DNA from: Brachybacterium kimchii
GTDB taxonomy: Bacteria > Actinomycetota > Actinomycetes > Actinomycetales > Dermabacteraceae
Direction of reading: 5' to 3'
Length of the DNA stretch: 64,000 bases
Assembly: GCF_023373525.1 (NCBI RefSeq)
Contig: NZ_CP097218.1
Location: 1,550,001-1,614,000, forward strand
The position numbers and the translations under genes were made by a program. This document shows, one piece after another, positions 38,351-47,488 of this stretch (position 1 is the first letter of the stretch; every line of letters starts with the position of its first letter). The notes beneath the pieces are model-generated. The model saw only the letters and a list, made by a program, of their open reading frames with translations, had not been told where the DNA came from and made no database searches.

Positions 38351-38743
38351 ATGGACGGGGAAACCCTGCAGGACGTAGCGCGGGCGCGCGCCCTCGAGCT
38401 GCCGGCCGCGCACGTCACGCAGCCCTTCGGACCCGAGGCGGACGTCGCGAAGGTGCTCGGGAAGATGTTCGCGCTCCTGGCCGGGGTGCGAGGGACGCCC
38501 GCCGTCGTGCTGAAGGCCGACCCCCGCGACTCCGAGGCGCTTCGCTCGATGCACGAGGACATCACGCCCGGCTACCACATGAACAAGCAGCACTGGATCA
38601 CCCTGTGGCCTGGCGGGAGCCTGGACGCCGCCTTCGTGCGCGAGCTCGTGACCGACTCCTACCTGCTGGTCGTCGAGACCCTGCCTCGCGCGCAGCGCCC
38701 GGTGGACCCGAGCACGTTCCTCGTCGGCGAGCGCGAGGACTGA
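38351..38743 (+). CDS. MmcQ/YjbR family protein
   Basis: A 130-residue protein. The pattern LELPAAHVTQPFGPEADVAKVLGKMFALL, read in parts at residues 13-41, and the later ITPGYHMNKQHWITLWPG (near 73-90) are typical of the MmcQ/YjbR group, small proteins with a CyaY-like or double-wing fold. DNA binding is annotated for some, but the cellular role is unclear. ATG at 38351 gives the family's normal start. A GTG at 38309 overlapping the upstream stop as GTGA would add 14 residues (VTRPARRAAVDNGV) and is an alternative. Confidence 0.8.
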   Translation: MDGETLQDVARARALELPAAHVTQPFGPEADVAKVLGKMFALLAGVRGTPAVVLKADPRDSEALRSMHEDITPGYHMNKQHWITLWPGGSLDAAFVRELVTDSYLLVVETLPRAQRPVDPSTFLVGERED

Positions 38744-38792
38744 GCGCGGGTCGTCGCCCCTTCCCCGCGCATCCGGATCAGCCACGGGGTGA

Positions 38793-38821
38793 CTGACGCG
38801 GCCCGACGACGTCCGCGTCAG
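38793..38821. terminator. Hairpin between convergent genes
   Basis: Arms 38793-38801 (CTGACGCGG) and 38813-38821 pair perfectly around an 11-base loop. It lies between the YjbR-like gene (plus) and the formamidase gene (minus) and overlaps the formamidase stop codon. A bidirectional terminator is likely. Confidence 0.55.
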
Positions 38822-40074
38822 CCGACGCTTGCGCGAGGCGCTCCGATCCCCGGATCGATCTGCGGCACATCCCCGGCTCCGGGGCGGATGTCGATGTCGA
38901 AGATGTCCAGCGGCAGGTAGACGGTCGCGCACGCGTTGGGGATGTCCACGACACCGGAGAACCTTCCCTCGACCGGCGCGGCGCCGAGCAGCAGATACGC
39001 CTGCTCCTTCGACCAGCCGAAGGTCGAGAGGTAGTCGATCGCGTGCAGGCAGGCCCGCTGGTAGGCGAGGTGCGAGTCGAGGTAGCGCTGCTCGCCGTCC
39101 AGGGTCACGGAGGTGCCCGAGAACGACAGCCACCTGCTGTGCTGCGGCGGGGTGTCGCCCGGCATGAAGATCGCGTTCTCCGCGACGCCGTACTTTTCCA
39201 TGCCCCCGGGGATCACGTCCACGTGCAGGTCCAGGAAGCCGCCCATCTCGATGCCGCCGCAGAAGGTGATCTCTCCGTCGCCCTGGCTGAAGTGCAGATC
39301 GCCGACCGAGAAGTTCGCCCCGTCCACGAACACCGGGTAGAAGATCCGGGTGCCCTTGGTGAGGTTCTTGATGTCCTGGTTGCCGCCGTTCTCGCGCGGT
39401 GGGGCGGTGCGCGCGCCCTCCCCCGCGACCCTCTCGCGGTCCCCGTCGGGCACCCCGCCCAGGATTGCCCCGTCGGGCTCGGGCGGGAGCGCGAGCGCCG
39501 GGACGCGCTGCGGGTCGGTCGCGATCAGCGCCGCCTCGCGCGTGTTCCATCGGCCCAGCAGCTCGGCCGACGGCGCGGTCCCCATGAGCCCGGGATGGAT
39601 CATGCCCGTGAACTCGACCCCGGGGACATGGCGGGAGGTCGCGCGGTCGCCGCGGAAGTCCCAGACGGCCTTGTAGGCGTCGGGGAACTCATCGGTGAGG
39701 AAGCTGCCTCCGTTGCGCTTGGCGAAGATTCCCGTGTACCCCCAGCCCTGGCCGGCGAGGGGTCCTTCGTCCTCCTGCGGGATGGGGCCGACGTCGACGA
39801 TGTCGACGATCAGCAGGTCCCCGGGCTTCGCCCCCTCGATGCGGAAGGGCCCGGAGAGCGCGTGGACGGTGTTCAGCGGCGCGCTCGCGATGTCCTCGGC
39901 GGAGTCGTCGTTGCGGATGTACCCGTCGAACCATTCGCGGCAGTCGACGCGGAAGGTGTCGCCGGGGCGCACGCTCGCGGCGGGAGGGATGTCCGGGTGC
40001 CAGCGGTTGTGGCCGAGGACCTTCTGATCGGTGAAGGGCTTGGTGGAATCCAACGGGAAGACGTTCGTGGGCAT
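38818..40074 (-). CDS. fmdA: Formamidase / acetamidase (FmdA family)
   Basis: A 418-residue enzyme of the acetamidase/formamidase family that hydrolyses formamide or short aliphatic amides to ammonia and the acid. Recognisable blocks are FTDQKVLGHNRWHPDIPPA at the N-terminus, GDLLIVDIVDVGPIP near residue 85, PGLMGTAPS near 155, and GDLHFSQGDGEI near 255. Length agrees with the roughly 410-residue family. A GGAAGGAGAGGCC ribosome site precedes ATG. It lies 59 bases downstream of a small FmdB-like gene, the usual pairing of a formamidase with its putative regulator. It could provide nitrogen from amides. Confidence 0.92.
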   Translation of the reverse strand: MPTNVFPLDSTKPFTDQKVLGHNRWHPDIPPAASVRPGDTFRVDCREWFDGYIRNDDSAEDIASAPLNTVHALSGPFRIEGAKPGDLLIVDIVDVGPIPQEDEGPLAGQGWGYTGIFAKRNGGSFLTDEFPDAYKAVWDFRGDRATSRHVPGVEFTGMIHPGLMGTAPSAELLGRWNTREAALIATDPQRVPALALPPEPDGAILGGVPDGDRERVAGEGARTAPPRENGGNQDIKNLTKGTRIFYPVFVDGANFSVGDLHFSQGDGEITFCGGIEMGGFLDLHVDVIPGGMEKYGVAENAIFMPGDTPPQHSRWLSFSGTSVTLDGEQRYLDSHLAYQRACLHAIDYLSTFGWSKEQAYLLLGAAPVEGRFSGVVDIPNACATVYLPLDIFDIDIRPGAGDVPQIDPGIGAPRASVG

Positions 40075-40133
40075 GGCCTCTCCTTCCACAGGGACGGGGT
40101 CGCCTCTCGGCCCCGTCGCGAACAGGGCCGGCC

Positions 40134-40427
40134 TCAGGGACGCGGCAGGCGGGCGTGGCGCGGGTCCCGGGTGACGGGCGTCCCCCGCCGTGGGGCGGCG
40201 CCTCCGCCGGGAACGGCATCCACCACGCCCGGGCTGTGCGCACTGGCCTGCGTGCTGTCGAGCAGCCGAGCGGTAAGCGAGCCGAGACGCCCCAGCGCCG
40301 GCGCGGCGATCAGCCGCCCGGCGGAGGCGCCGCAGTCGGGGCAGTCCTGCGCCCCATCGCGCATGCTCATCGGCACGGAGACCTCGAAGCGGTGAGCGCC
40401 CGTGCAGCGGAACTCGTAGATCGGCAT
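40134..40427 (-). CDS. fmdB: FmdB-family zinc-ribbon protein, atypical
   Basis: A 97-residue protein starting MPIYEFRC, the family signature. The usual zinc ribbon has two CxxC pairs. The second pair is present (CPDCG near residue 30), but the first reads CTGAH, keeping one cysteine and offering a histidine four residues on. Metal binding may therefore be C3H or lost. After residue 45 the chain is a low-complexity Ala/Gly/Arg/Pro tail. FmdB proteins are linked to regulation of amidase genes, and this one lies directly upstream of fmdA in the same direction. Confidence 0.8.
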   Translation of the reverse strand: MPIYEFRCTGAHRFEVSVPMSMRDGAQDCPDCGASAGRLIAAPALGRLGSLTARLLDSTQASAHSPGVVDAVPGGGAAPRRGTPVTRDPRHARLPRP

Positions 40428-40543
40428 CCGGGCTCCTTGTCGCGTACGTCACAGGTCCCCCAGCATAGGCCGGACGCCGCGACGCAGGGGCATGTTCGCG
40501 GGTCCGCATCGGCAGGGCGACCGGCGGCTTCCGGGGCGCCTTC

Positions 40544-40574
40544 CGGATTCCACGGCTCCCGTCGGATTCCACGG
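40544..40574. repeat. 12-bp direct repeat in the fmdB-prpD divergent promoter
   Basis: CGGATTCCACGG occurs at 40544-40555 and again at 40563-40574, a period of 19 bases (nearly two helical turns). The second copy lies in an imperfect dyad (CGGCTCCC...GGGGAGCCG). This spacing suits a dimeric regulator binding the 224-base region between fmdB and prpD. A TATACA element at 40610-40615, about 37 bases before the prpD ATG, could be the -10 of the prp operon. Confidence 0.5.
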
Positions 40575-40651
40575 GGAGCCGCGGCCATCCGCCGGACGCC
40601 ACCATGCGGTATACACGGTGGGAGCACGGTCAACGCCCCAGAGAGGACCCC

Positions 40652-42169
40652 ATGCACGACATCGATGTCCGCGTCCACCGCTCCGAGGAGAACCTGCCGC
40701 GGGAGGAGCAGCTGGCCTGGCAGATGGCGCAGGTCGCCGTCGACCCCGTGGCCGTCGGCCCGGAGGTCTCGGAGATGATCATCAACCGGATCATCGACAA
40801 CGCCGCGGTCGCCCTCGCCTCGCTGCGCCGCTCCCCCGTGGTCTCGGCCCGTGCGCAGGCCCTCAGCCACCCGGTCTCCCACGGAGGCTCGGGCGCCGGC
40901 GTGTTCGGCACCGACGAGCGCACCTCCCCGGAGTGGGCGGCCTGGGCCAACGGCGTCGCCGTGCGCGAGCTCGATTTCCACGACACCTTCCTGGCCGCCG
41001 AGTACTCCCATCCCGGTGACAACATCCCGCCGATCCTCGCGGTTGCCGAGCACACGGGCGCCACGGGGGCGGACCTGATCCGCGGCATCGCCACCGGCTA
41101 CGAGCTGCAGGTCGATCTCGCGCGGACGATCAGCCTGCACGCCCACAAGATCGACCACGTGGCGCACCTGGGGCCGTCGGCCGCGGCCGGGATCGGCACG
41201 CTGCTCGGCCTCGACGCGGAGACGATCTTCCAGGCCATCGGCCAGGCCCTGCACACCACCACGGCCACGCGACAGTCCCGCAAGGGTGAGATCTCGACGT
41301 GGAAGGCGCACGCCCCCGCCTTCGCCGGGAAGATGGCGGTCGAGGCGGCGGATCGCGCCATGCGCGGCCAGACCTCCCCCGTCCCGATCTACGAGGGCGA
41401 GGACGGCGTGATCGCCTGGCTGCTGGACGGCCCCGACGCCCGCTACACCGTCTCCCTGCCCGATCCGGGCGAGCCCAAGCGGGCGATCCTCGACACCTTC
41501 ACCAAGGAGCACTCGGCCGAGTACCAGGCGCAGGCCTGGATCGATCTGGCGCGCCGCCTGCACGAGACGCACCCGGAGGCCACGGACCCGGAGCAGGTCG
41601 ACTCGGTCCTCCTCCGCACGTCCCACCACACGCACTTCGTGATCGGCTCGGGAGCGAACGACCCGCAGAAGTACGACCCGCGCGCCTCTCGCGAGACCCT
41701 CGACCACTCGATCCCGTTCATCTTCGCCGTGGCCCTGCAGGACGGCGCCTGGCACCACGTCGACTCCTACGCGCCCGACCGCGCCGCCCGGCCCGACACC
41801 GTCGCCCTGTGGCACAAGGTCACCACGACCGAGGACCCCGAATGGACCCGCCGCTACCACTCCCTGGATCTCACCGAGAAGGCCTTCGGCGGCGCCGTCG
41901 AGATCACCCTGCGCGACGGCACCGTGATCCGGGACGAGATCGCCGTGGCCGACGCGCACCCGCAGGGCGCCCGTCCCTTCGCGCGCGAGCAGTACGTCCA
42001 GAAGTTCCGCTCGCTCGCCGAGGGCGTCGTCGAGGACGCCGAGGCCGACCGCTTCCTGCAGGCCGTCGAGGGCCTCCCCGACCTCCCGGCGGGACAGCTG
42101 CACCGTCTCTCCCTGCGGGCGGCCGACGGCGTCATCGACCCAGCGGCCGCCCCCGCGGGACTGTTCTGA
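40652..42169 (+). CDS. prpD: 2-methylcitrate dehydratase PrpD
   Basis: The 505-residue MmgE/PrpD-family enzyme dehydrates 2-methylcitrate in propionate breakdown. Typical blocks are [25 protein letters not shown] (read in parts, near residues 108-132), [21 protein letters not shown] and [21 protein letters not shown]. Length matches the family. The first of three tightly spaced prp genes. The start at 40652 follows AGAGGACCCC; an upstream ATG in the same frame has no ribosome site and lies at the promoter. Confidence 0.95.
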   Translation: MHDIDVRVHRSEENLPREEQLAWQMAQVAVDPVAVGPEVSEMIINRIIDNAAVALASLRRSPVVSARAQALSHPVSHGGSGAGVFGTDERTSPEWAAWANGVAVRELDFHDTFLAAEYSHPGDNIPPILAVAEHTGATGADLIRGIATGYELQVDLARTISLHAHKIDHVAHLGPSAAAGIGTLLGLDAETIFQAIGQALHTTTATRQSRKGEISTWKAHAPAFAGKMAVEAADRAMRGQTSPVPIYEGEDGVIAWLLDGPDARYTVSLPDPGEPKRAILDTFTKEHSAEYQAQAWIDLARRLHETHPEATDPEQVDSVLLRTSHHTHFVIGSGANDPQKYDPRASRETLDHSIPFIFAVALQDGAWHHVDSYAPDRAARPDTVALWHKVTTTEDPEWTRRYHSLDLTEKAFGGAVEITLRDGTVIRDEIAVADAHPQGARPFAREQYVQKFRSLAEGVVEDAEADRFLQAVEGLPDLPAGQLHRLSLRAADGVIDPAAAPAGLF

Positions 42170-42196
42170 CCCCGGATCCTGGAAGGACGAGCTTCG

Positions 42197-43222
42197 ATGC
42201 TGAACTCCACGACCACCCCGTCGGCCAAGCGCCGCGCCCTGCGCGAGCTGCTGCACCCGGGCGCCGCCGCCCCGTTCCCCGGCGCCTTCACGCCCCTGTC
42301 CACCCGCCTCATCGAGGAGCAGGGCTTCCCCGGGGTGTACATCTCCGGCGCGGTGCTCGCCGATGAGCTGGGGCTGCCGGACATCGGCCTGACCACTCTC
42401 ACCGAGGTCGCCGCCCGCGGCGCCCAGATCGCCCGCACCACCGACCTGCCCTGCCTCATCGACGCCGACACCGGCTTCGGCGAGCCCATGAACGTGGCCC
42501 GCACGATCCAGGAGCTCGAGGACGCGGGCCTGGCCGGCTGCCACATCGAGGACCAGGTCAACCCCAAGCGCTGCGGCCACCTCGACGGCAAGGCCACCGT
42601 GGACACGGCGACCGCCGTGCAGCGGATCCGCGCCGCGGTCGACGCCCGACGCGATCCGGACTTCCTGGTGATGGCCCGCACCGACCTGCGCGCCGGCGCC
42701 GGGCTCGACGCCGCGATCGAGCGCATGCGCGCCCTCGTGGACGCGGGGGCCGACGCGATCTTCCCCGAGGCGATGGCCGACCTCTCCGAGTTCGAGGCCG
42801 TGTGCCGGGCGGTCGACGTGCCCGTGCTCGCCAACATGACGGAGTTCGGGAAGTCCCCGCTGTACTCCAGGGAGCAGCTCGCGCAGACCGGCGTCGCGCT
42901 GGTCATCTACCCGGTGACGCTGCTGCGCACCGCGATGGGCGCGATCGAACGGGTGCTGCAGTCCATCCGCGTCGAGGGGTCCCAGGCATCCCGCGTGGAC
43001 GAGATGCTCACCCGCGCACGCCTCTACGACCTCGTGGACTACGAGTCCTTCAGCAGCTTCGACGCCGGCGTCTTCGACTTCGAGGTCCCGGGCCGGGCCG
43101 GGACGGGCAGCGCAGGCGCCGCAGGCAGCGGCGATGGAAGCGGCAACAGCAGCAGCACCGACAGCAACAGCAGAAGCACCAGCGGAACCACGAGCACGGA
43201 CGAGCAGAGGAGCGAGTCATGA
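42197..43222 (+). CDS. prpB: 2-methylisocitrate lyase PrpB with a Ser/Gly-rich tail
   Basis: The 341-residue enzyme splits 2-methylisocitrate to succinate and pyruvate. Family motifs are clear: DADTGFGEPMNVART near residue 90, and the catalytic KRCGH near residue 129. The enzyme proper ends near residue 297. The remaining 42 or so residues are almost only Gly, Ser, Thr, Asn and Asp (GSGDGSGNSSSTDSNSRSTS), absent from usual PrpB. The tail is encoded by an AGC/ACC-rich repetitive stretch at about 43110-43200. The stop overlaps the prpC ATG as ATGA. Confidence 0.95.
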   Translation: MLNSTTTPSAKRRALRELLHPGAAAPFPGAFTPLSTRLIEEQGFPGVYISGAVLADELGLPDIGLTTLTEVAARGAQIARTTDLPCLIDADTGFGEPMNVARTIQELEDAGLAGCHIEDQVNPKRCGHLDGKATVDTATAVQRIRAAVDARRDPDFLVMARTDLRAGAGLDAAIERMRALVDAGADAIFPEAMADLSEFEAVCRAVDVPVLANMTEFGKSPLYSREQLAQTGVALVIYPVTLLRTAMGAIERVLQSIRVEGSQASRVDEMLTRARLYDLVDYESFSSFDAGVFDFEVPGRAGTGSAGAAGSGDGSGNSSSTDSNSRSTSGTTSTDEQRSES

Positions 43223-44412
43223 GCCCGAGCAGCCAGAGCGACCCCGCGAAGAACCCGTCGACCGGCCCCGAGATCCACCGCGGGCTCGCGGGCGTCGTCA
43301 CCGACGTCACGGCGATCTCGAAGGTCAACCCCGAGACCAACTCCCTGCTCTACCGCGGCTATCCGGTGCCCCAGCTCGCCGCGACCCAGCCCTTCGAGGC
43401 CGTCGCCCATCTGCTGTGGACCGGCGAGCTGCCCACGGACGCGGAGATCGAGGAGGACCGCGCCCACGAGCGCGCCCACCGCGCGCTCGCGCCCGAGGTG
43501 AAGGCGGCCCTGGACTCCCTGCCCGCCACCTGCCACCCGATGGATTCCGTGCGCACCGCCGTCTCGGTCCTGGGTGGTCTGGATCCCGCCGCGCAGGACG
43601 ACTCGCCCGCCGCGGAGCTCGAGAAGGCCCGGAGGCTGCTCGCACAGCTTCCCGCCGTCATCGCCTACGAGCAGCGGCGGCGCCGCGCCGGAGGGCCCAC
43701 CGAGCCGATCGCCCCGCGCGAGGACCTCGACTACTCCCAGAACTTCCTGTGGATGACCTTCGGGGAGGAGGCGGCGCCCGAGGTCGTCGATGCCTTCCGC
43801 GTCTCGATGGTGCTCTACGCCGAGCACTCCTTCAACGCCTCCACCTTCACCGCGCGCGTCATCACCTCGACGCTCTCCGATCTGCACTCGGCGGTCGTGG
43901 GCGCGATCGGCGCCCTCAAGGGCCCCCTGCACGGCGGCGCCAACGAGGCCGTCATGCACACCTTCGAGGAGATCGGGATCCGCCCCGAGGAGTCCGAGTC
44001 CGCGGCGAAGGACCGCGCGAAGGCCTGGATGGACGACGCCCTCGCGCAGAAGAAGAAGGTCATGGGCTTCGGGCACCGCGTCTACAAGAACGGCGACTCG
44101 CGCGTGCCCACCATGAAGCAGGCGCTCGACGCGATGATCGACCACGTGGGCCGCCCGGAGATCCTGGGTCTCTACAACGGGCTCGAGCAGTCGATGGACG
44201 AGGCGAAGTCCATCAAACCCAACCTCGACTACCCCGCAGGCCCGACCTACCACCTGATGGGCTTCGACACCGAGATGTTCACACCGCTGTTCATCGCCTC
44301 GCGGATCACCGGATGGACCGCGCACATCATGGAGCAGCGGGCCGCGAACGCCCTGATCCGCCCGCTCTCGGAGTACGTCGGCCCCGAGGAGAGGCCGGTC
44401 CCGGGTGCGTGA
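43219..44412 (+). CDS. prpC: 2-methylcitrate synthase PrpC
   Basis: A 397-residue citrate-synthase-family enzyme that condenses propionyl-CoA with oxaloacetate. Active-site histidines are in AEHSFNASTF (about residue 216) and GFGHRVYKNGDSR (about 285), and the catalytic Asp in LMGFDTEMFTPLF near 352. The short gap and ATGA overlap with prpB show an operon. Citrate synthase II is an alternative label, but the prpD-prpB context settles the role. No prpR-like regulator is adjacent. Confidence 0.94.
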   Translation: MSPSSQSDPAKNPSTGPEIHRGLAGVVTDVTAISKVNPETNSLLYRGYPVPQLAATQPFEAVAHLLWTGELPTDAEIEEDRAHERAHRALAPEVKAALDSLPATCHPMDSVRTAVSVLGGLDPAAQDDSPAAELEKARRLLAQLPAVIAYEQRRRRAGGPTEPIAPREDLDYSQNFLWMTFGEEAAPEVVDAFRVSMVLYAEHSFNASTFTARVITSTLSDLHSAVVGAIGALKGPLHGGANEAVMHTFEEIGIRPEESESAAKDRAKAWMDDALAQKKKVMGFGHRVYKNGDSRVPTMKQALDAMIDHVGRPEILGLYNGLEQSMDEAKSIKPNLDYPAGPTYHLMGFDTEMFTPLFIASRITGWTAHIMEQRAANALIRPLSEYVGPEERPVPGA

Positions 44413-45514
44413 TGCCCGCCGCGGGCCCTCGTCCACGGGACCCGGGCGGTTCCGGCGGGTGCTGCGCGTCCGGATCCTCGGTGCGGGCGTCGCCGGGACC
44501 GCCGCGGCGGCCCTGATCGCCGCTGCCGGGCACGAGGTCGAGCTGATCGACGAGGACTTCGCGCAGCCGGCGCTGGGCACCTCGCTCGCCCTGTTCCCGC
44601 CGGCCCAGCGGGTGCTCGCGCGGATCGGAGTGCTCGATGCCGTGACGGCAGGGGCGACGGCCCCGCGCGAGGGACGCCTCGTGGGGCGCGGAGGCCGAGT
44701 GCTCGCGACCCTGCCCTCGGGCGAGGCGCTGCTGGTGCCGCGCCCGCACCTGCTCGCGTGCCTGCGCAGGGCGCTTCCGAGCGAGGTCCGACGGCGACGG
44801 ATGCGCGTCCAGGACGTGCGTCCGCTGCGGCGCGGCGCCGACGTGCTCGTGGGCGCCGACGGACTGCACTCGCTGATCCGGCTCTCCGGCTGGGGCGAGG
44901 GCGCCCGGGCCCGCGGGCACGGAATGACGATCCTGCGCGGCATCACCCCGCAGGCGCCGCCGGAGATCTCGGAGACCTGGGGCGGCGGGTGGCTGTTCGG
45001 CATCACGCCGCTCACTGGGGGCGGCACCAACTGGTTCGCGTCCGTGCCCGAGCACCGTGCACCCGATCGCGAGGGCGACCTCGCGCACCTCCGGGAGGTC
45101 GTGGGCGGCGCACGGGCGGCGATCGACGCCGTCCTCGAGGCGTCGGCGCCCGCGCGCACGACGGTGCACGGCCTGTTCACCGTCTCGCCGGTGCGGCCCG
45201 TGCGCGAGGACGTGGTGCTGATCGGCGACGCCGCGCACGCGATGGCGCCGAACCTGGGACATGGGGCGAACACCGCACTCTCGGACGCGGCGGCCCTCGC
45301 CACGGCGCTCGACGGCGCGCAGCGGATCCGCCCGGCGCTGGCCCGCTACGCCGCGCGGCGGCACCTCGTCGACCAGGGCTGGAGGCTCGGCTCGGAGGTC
45401 ATGCTGCGCGCCGGGATGGCCGACGGGCTCGCGGGAGGGCGGGACGCAGCGCTCGGCGGAGTCGGCCGCGCCCTCGCCCGCCGCTCCCGCGGGGACCAGG
45501 AGCCCGCGCGCTGA
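44405..45514 (+). CDS. FAD-dependent monooxygenase-like protein
   Basis: A 369-residue class A flavoprotein. The N-terminal dinucleotide fold VRILGAGVAGTAAAALIAAAGHEV (read in two parts) begins near residue 22, the DG-type motif appears as VLVGADGLHSLIR near residue 148, and the second FAD motif is VVLIGDAAHAMAPNLGHGANTAL near residues 272-294. It resembles salicylate hydroxylase-like enzymes but is shortened by about 30 residues between DG and GD motifs. The GTG at 44405 overlaps prpC by eight bases and has GAGGAGAGG ten bases upstream; a second GTG at 44459 gives a more usual N-terminus. Its link to propionate metabolism is unknown. Confidence 0.75.
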   Translation: MRDARRGPSSTGPGRFRRVLRVRILGAGVAGTAAAALIAAAGHEVELIDEDFAQPALGTSLALFPPAQRVLARIGVLDAVTAGATAPREGRLVGRGGRVLATLPSGEALLVPRPHLLACLRRALPSEVRRRRMRVQDVRPLRRGADVLVGADGLHSLIRLSGWGEGARARGHGMTILRGITPQAPPEISETWGGGWLFGITPLTGGGTNWFASVPEHRAPDREGDLAHLREVVGGARAAIDAVLEASAPARTTVHGLFTVSPVRPVREDVVLIGDAAHAMAPNLGHGANTALSDAAALATALDGAQRIRPALARYAARRHLVDQGWRLGSEVMLRAGMADGLAGGRDAALGGVGRALARRSRGDQEPAR

Positions 45515-45659
45515 ATCCCGTCGGCGCGCCGCGTCCGCGCCGAGTCCCGCCGGCGCGTCGTGTCGTCCCGTGAACACCCCTCGGACGCATGTCAGGTCAT
45601 CGTCCTATCGTCGGCGGTGACGCATCAGCACTCACCTCTCGACATCGCAGGAGATGCAC

Positions 45660-46595
45660 ATGACCCACGATCTCATCGGCGACCTGCCCCTCGTCCTCGG
45701 CGGCAACACCTTCGGCTGGACCAGCGACGAGGACGAGTCCTTCGCCGTGCTCGACGCCTTCCTCGCCGCCGGGGGCCGCCAGATCGACACGGCCGACGTC
45801 TACTCCGCGTGGGCACCGGGCAACGACGGCGGCGTCTCCGAGGCCGTGATCGGCCGCTGGCTCGCCGCGCGCGGCACCCGGGACCAGGTCGTGCTCGCCA
45901 CGAAGGTCGGCTCGCTCGCCTCCCGCAAGGGTCTCGCACGGGAGAACGTCGAGGCCGCCCTCGAGGACTCCCTCGCCCGCCTGGGCACCGACCGTGTGGA
46001 CCTCTACTACGCCCACTTCGACGACGAGACGCAGTCCCCCGCCGAGCTCGCCCGCACCTTCGACTCCCTGGTGCGCGCCGGGAAGGTGGGCGCCATCGGC
46101 ATCTCGAACCTGTCCCCCGAGCGCCAGCGCGCCTGGATCGAGGCGGCCCGCGCCGAGGATCTGACCGTACCCGTGGCCATCCAGGTGCAGTACTCCCTCG
46201 CCCATCGCGCGGACGTCGAGAACGGCTACGGGCAGGTCGTCGACGAGAACGACCTCGCCCTGTTCAGCTACTTCTCCCTCGCCGCCGGCCTGCTCACGGG
46301 CAAGTACCGCTCGGCGGCCGACCTCGAGGGGGTCGCCCGCGGCGCCCAGCTCACCGACTACGGCACGCCCGAGGGCTTCGCCCTCGTAGACGTCCTCGTC
46401 GACGTCGCCGAGCGCCACGACGCGGAGCCGACGGCCGTGGCCCTCGCCTGGCTGCGCGCGAAGGGCGTGACCGCTCCGGTCGCCTCCGCCCGCACCACCG
46501 CTCAGCTCCCGGCGCTGGTCGCCGGGGCCACGCTCGAGCTCGCGGCCGAGGACGTCGCAGCCCTGGACGAGGCCTCCGCGCCGTTCACGCGCTGA
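45660..46595 (+). CDS. Aldo/keto reductase
   Basis: A 311-residue (alpha/beta)8 reductase of the YajO/Tas-like group. Tetrad residues are seen in QIDTADVYSAW (D, Y near residue 45), VLATKVGS (K near 80), and LYYAHFDD (H near 118). The C-terminal APVASARTTAQL loop binds NADPH. Starts at ATG 45660 because AGGAG lies nine bases upstream; ATG at 45654 is too close to it. The last 11 bases overlap the end of the convergent DUF2087 gene. Confidence 0.88.
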   Translation: MTHDLIGDLPLVLGGNTFGWTSDEDESFAVLDAFLAAGGRQIDTADVYSAWAPGNDGGVSEAVIGRWLAARGTRDQVVLATKVGSLASRKGLARENVEAALEDSLARLGTDRVDLYYAHFDDETQSPAELARTFDSLVRAGKVGAIGISNLSPERQRAWIEAARAEDLTVPVAIQVQYSLAHRADVENGYGQVVDENDLALFSYFSLAAGLLTGKYRSAADLEGVARGAQLTDYGTPEGFALVDVLVDVAERHDAEPTAVALAWLRAKGVTAPVASARTTAQLPALVAGATLELAAEDVAALDEASAPFTR

Positions 46596-47157
46596 TCGTG
46601 GGGTCCGCGGAGCCTGCGGGCTCAGCCGGTCGCGCGGGCTCGGCGGACGACTCCGCCTCGTCCTCGAGCGTCCCGGCGAGGAAGCGCGGCAGCCAGACGG
46701 CCTCCCAGTCGCTGACCTCCTGGGCCATGTTGCCCACACGGGCCGGCGGCGCGGCCGGCAGCCAGTAGGCGCCCACGCCGTCGCGCTCGAGGTACCCGTA
46801 GTCGACGAGTTCACGGCGCAGGTAGGCGACGTCCTCGTGGACGGGCCGCAGGATGTCGCCCACCTCGGCCTCGGTGTAGACCTCCCCGGGGGCGAAGCGC
46901 GCGAGCAGCTCGAGCAGCACTGAGAGGCGCGTCTTGCGCTTGGCGGGGATGCGCTCGAGCACGCCGCCGATGAGGAACGGGCGGATGAGCTTCTCGTGGT
47001 GCGCGCGCGCCGCCGCGGGATCGGGCGTCGGGGCGGCGATGCGCTCGGGCCGGGTCGCGGCCTGCGCGAGCAGCGCGGCGCGGGCCGCCGTGAAGTTCTC
47101 GCCGGTGCGCCCCATGCGGGCGCGCACGAGCTTCTTGAAGTCGGAGGAGCGGGTCAT
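46585..47157 (-). CDS. DUF2087-domain protein
   Basis: A 190-residue protein. The N-terminal FKKLVRARMGRTGENFTAAR helix pair resembles a short motif shared with DUF4287-like proteins. The DUF2087 block is at about residues 55-135 (IRPFLIGGVLERIPAKRKTR, EVYTEAEVGDILRPVHEDVA, LRRELVDYGYLERD), which looks like a winged helix. Such proteins are thought to be transcription regulators. The acidic tail after residue 165 is low complexity. It is translated across the stop of the convergent aldo/keto reductase gene by 11 bases. Confidence 0.8.
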   Translation of the reverse strand: MTRSSDFKKLVRARMGRTGENFTAARAALLAQAATRPERIAAPTPDPAAARAHHEKLIRPFLIGGVLERIPAKRKTRLSVLLELLARFAPGEVYTEAEVGDILRPVHEDVAYLRRELVDYGYLERDGVGAYWLPAAPPARVGNMAQEVSDWEAVWLPRFLAGTLEDEAESSAEPARPAEPAGSADPTISA

Positions 47158-47488
47158 CGGATCACCTCTGCCGCCATGGCATCCCCAGCCTGCGTCGGCG
47201 GCGCGATGCCTCGACGATGATCGGTCCGGATCCGAGGATCTGCTCCCCTTCGCCCCGAGGGCGCGGGCTGGGGCCGACGCCGGGCTGGGCGGTGGATCGC
47301 CGCCGGGAACACCCTAGCGGATCGCGTCGATCCCAGGACGCCCGCACCGTGCGGACGGGGTGACGGCTGCGGCGGCGATATCGAGGTGATCGAGGGCGCG
47401 GGACGGTCGAACGCTCGTTCGTCCCACCCCTCTCCTAGTCTCCGAGGACCGTTGCCGCCGGCGCCGCCGGAGGCGGGAAGGAGCAGTC
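47158..47488. other. Divergent intergenic region
   Basis: About 330 bases between the DUF2087 gene and a small hypothetical gene. It holds a dyad CGAACG-CT-CGTTCG at 47408-47421 nested in GGAC...GTCC, about 70 bases before the next start; this may be an operator. A TAGTCT element follows at about 47436. No gene or RNA is evident. Confidence 0.45.
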
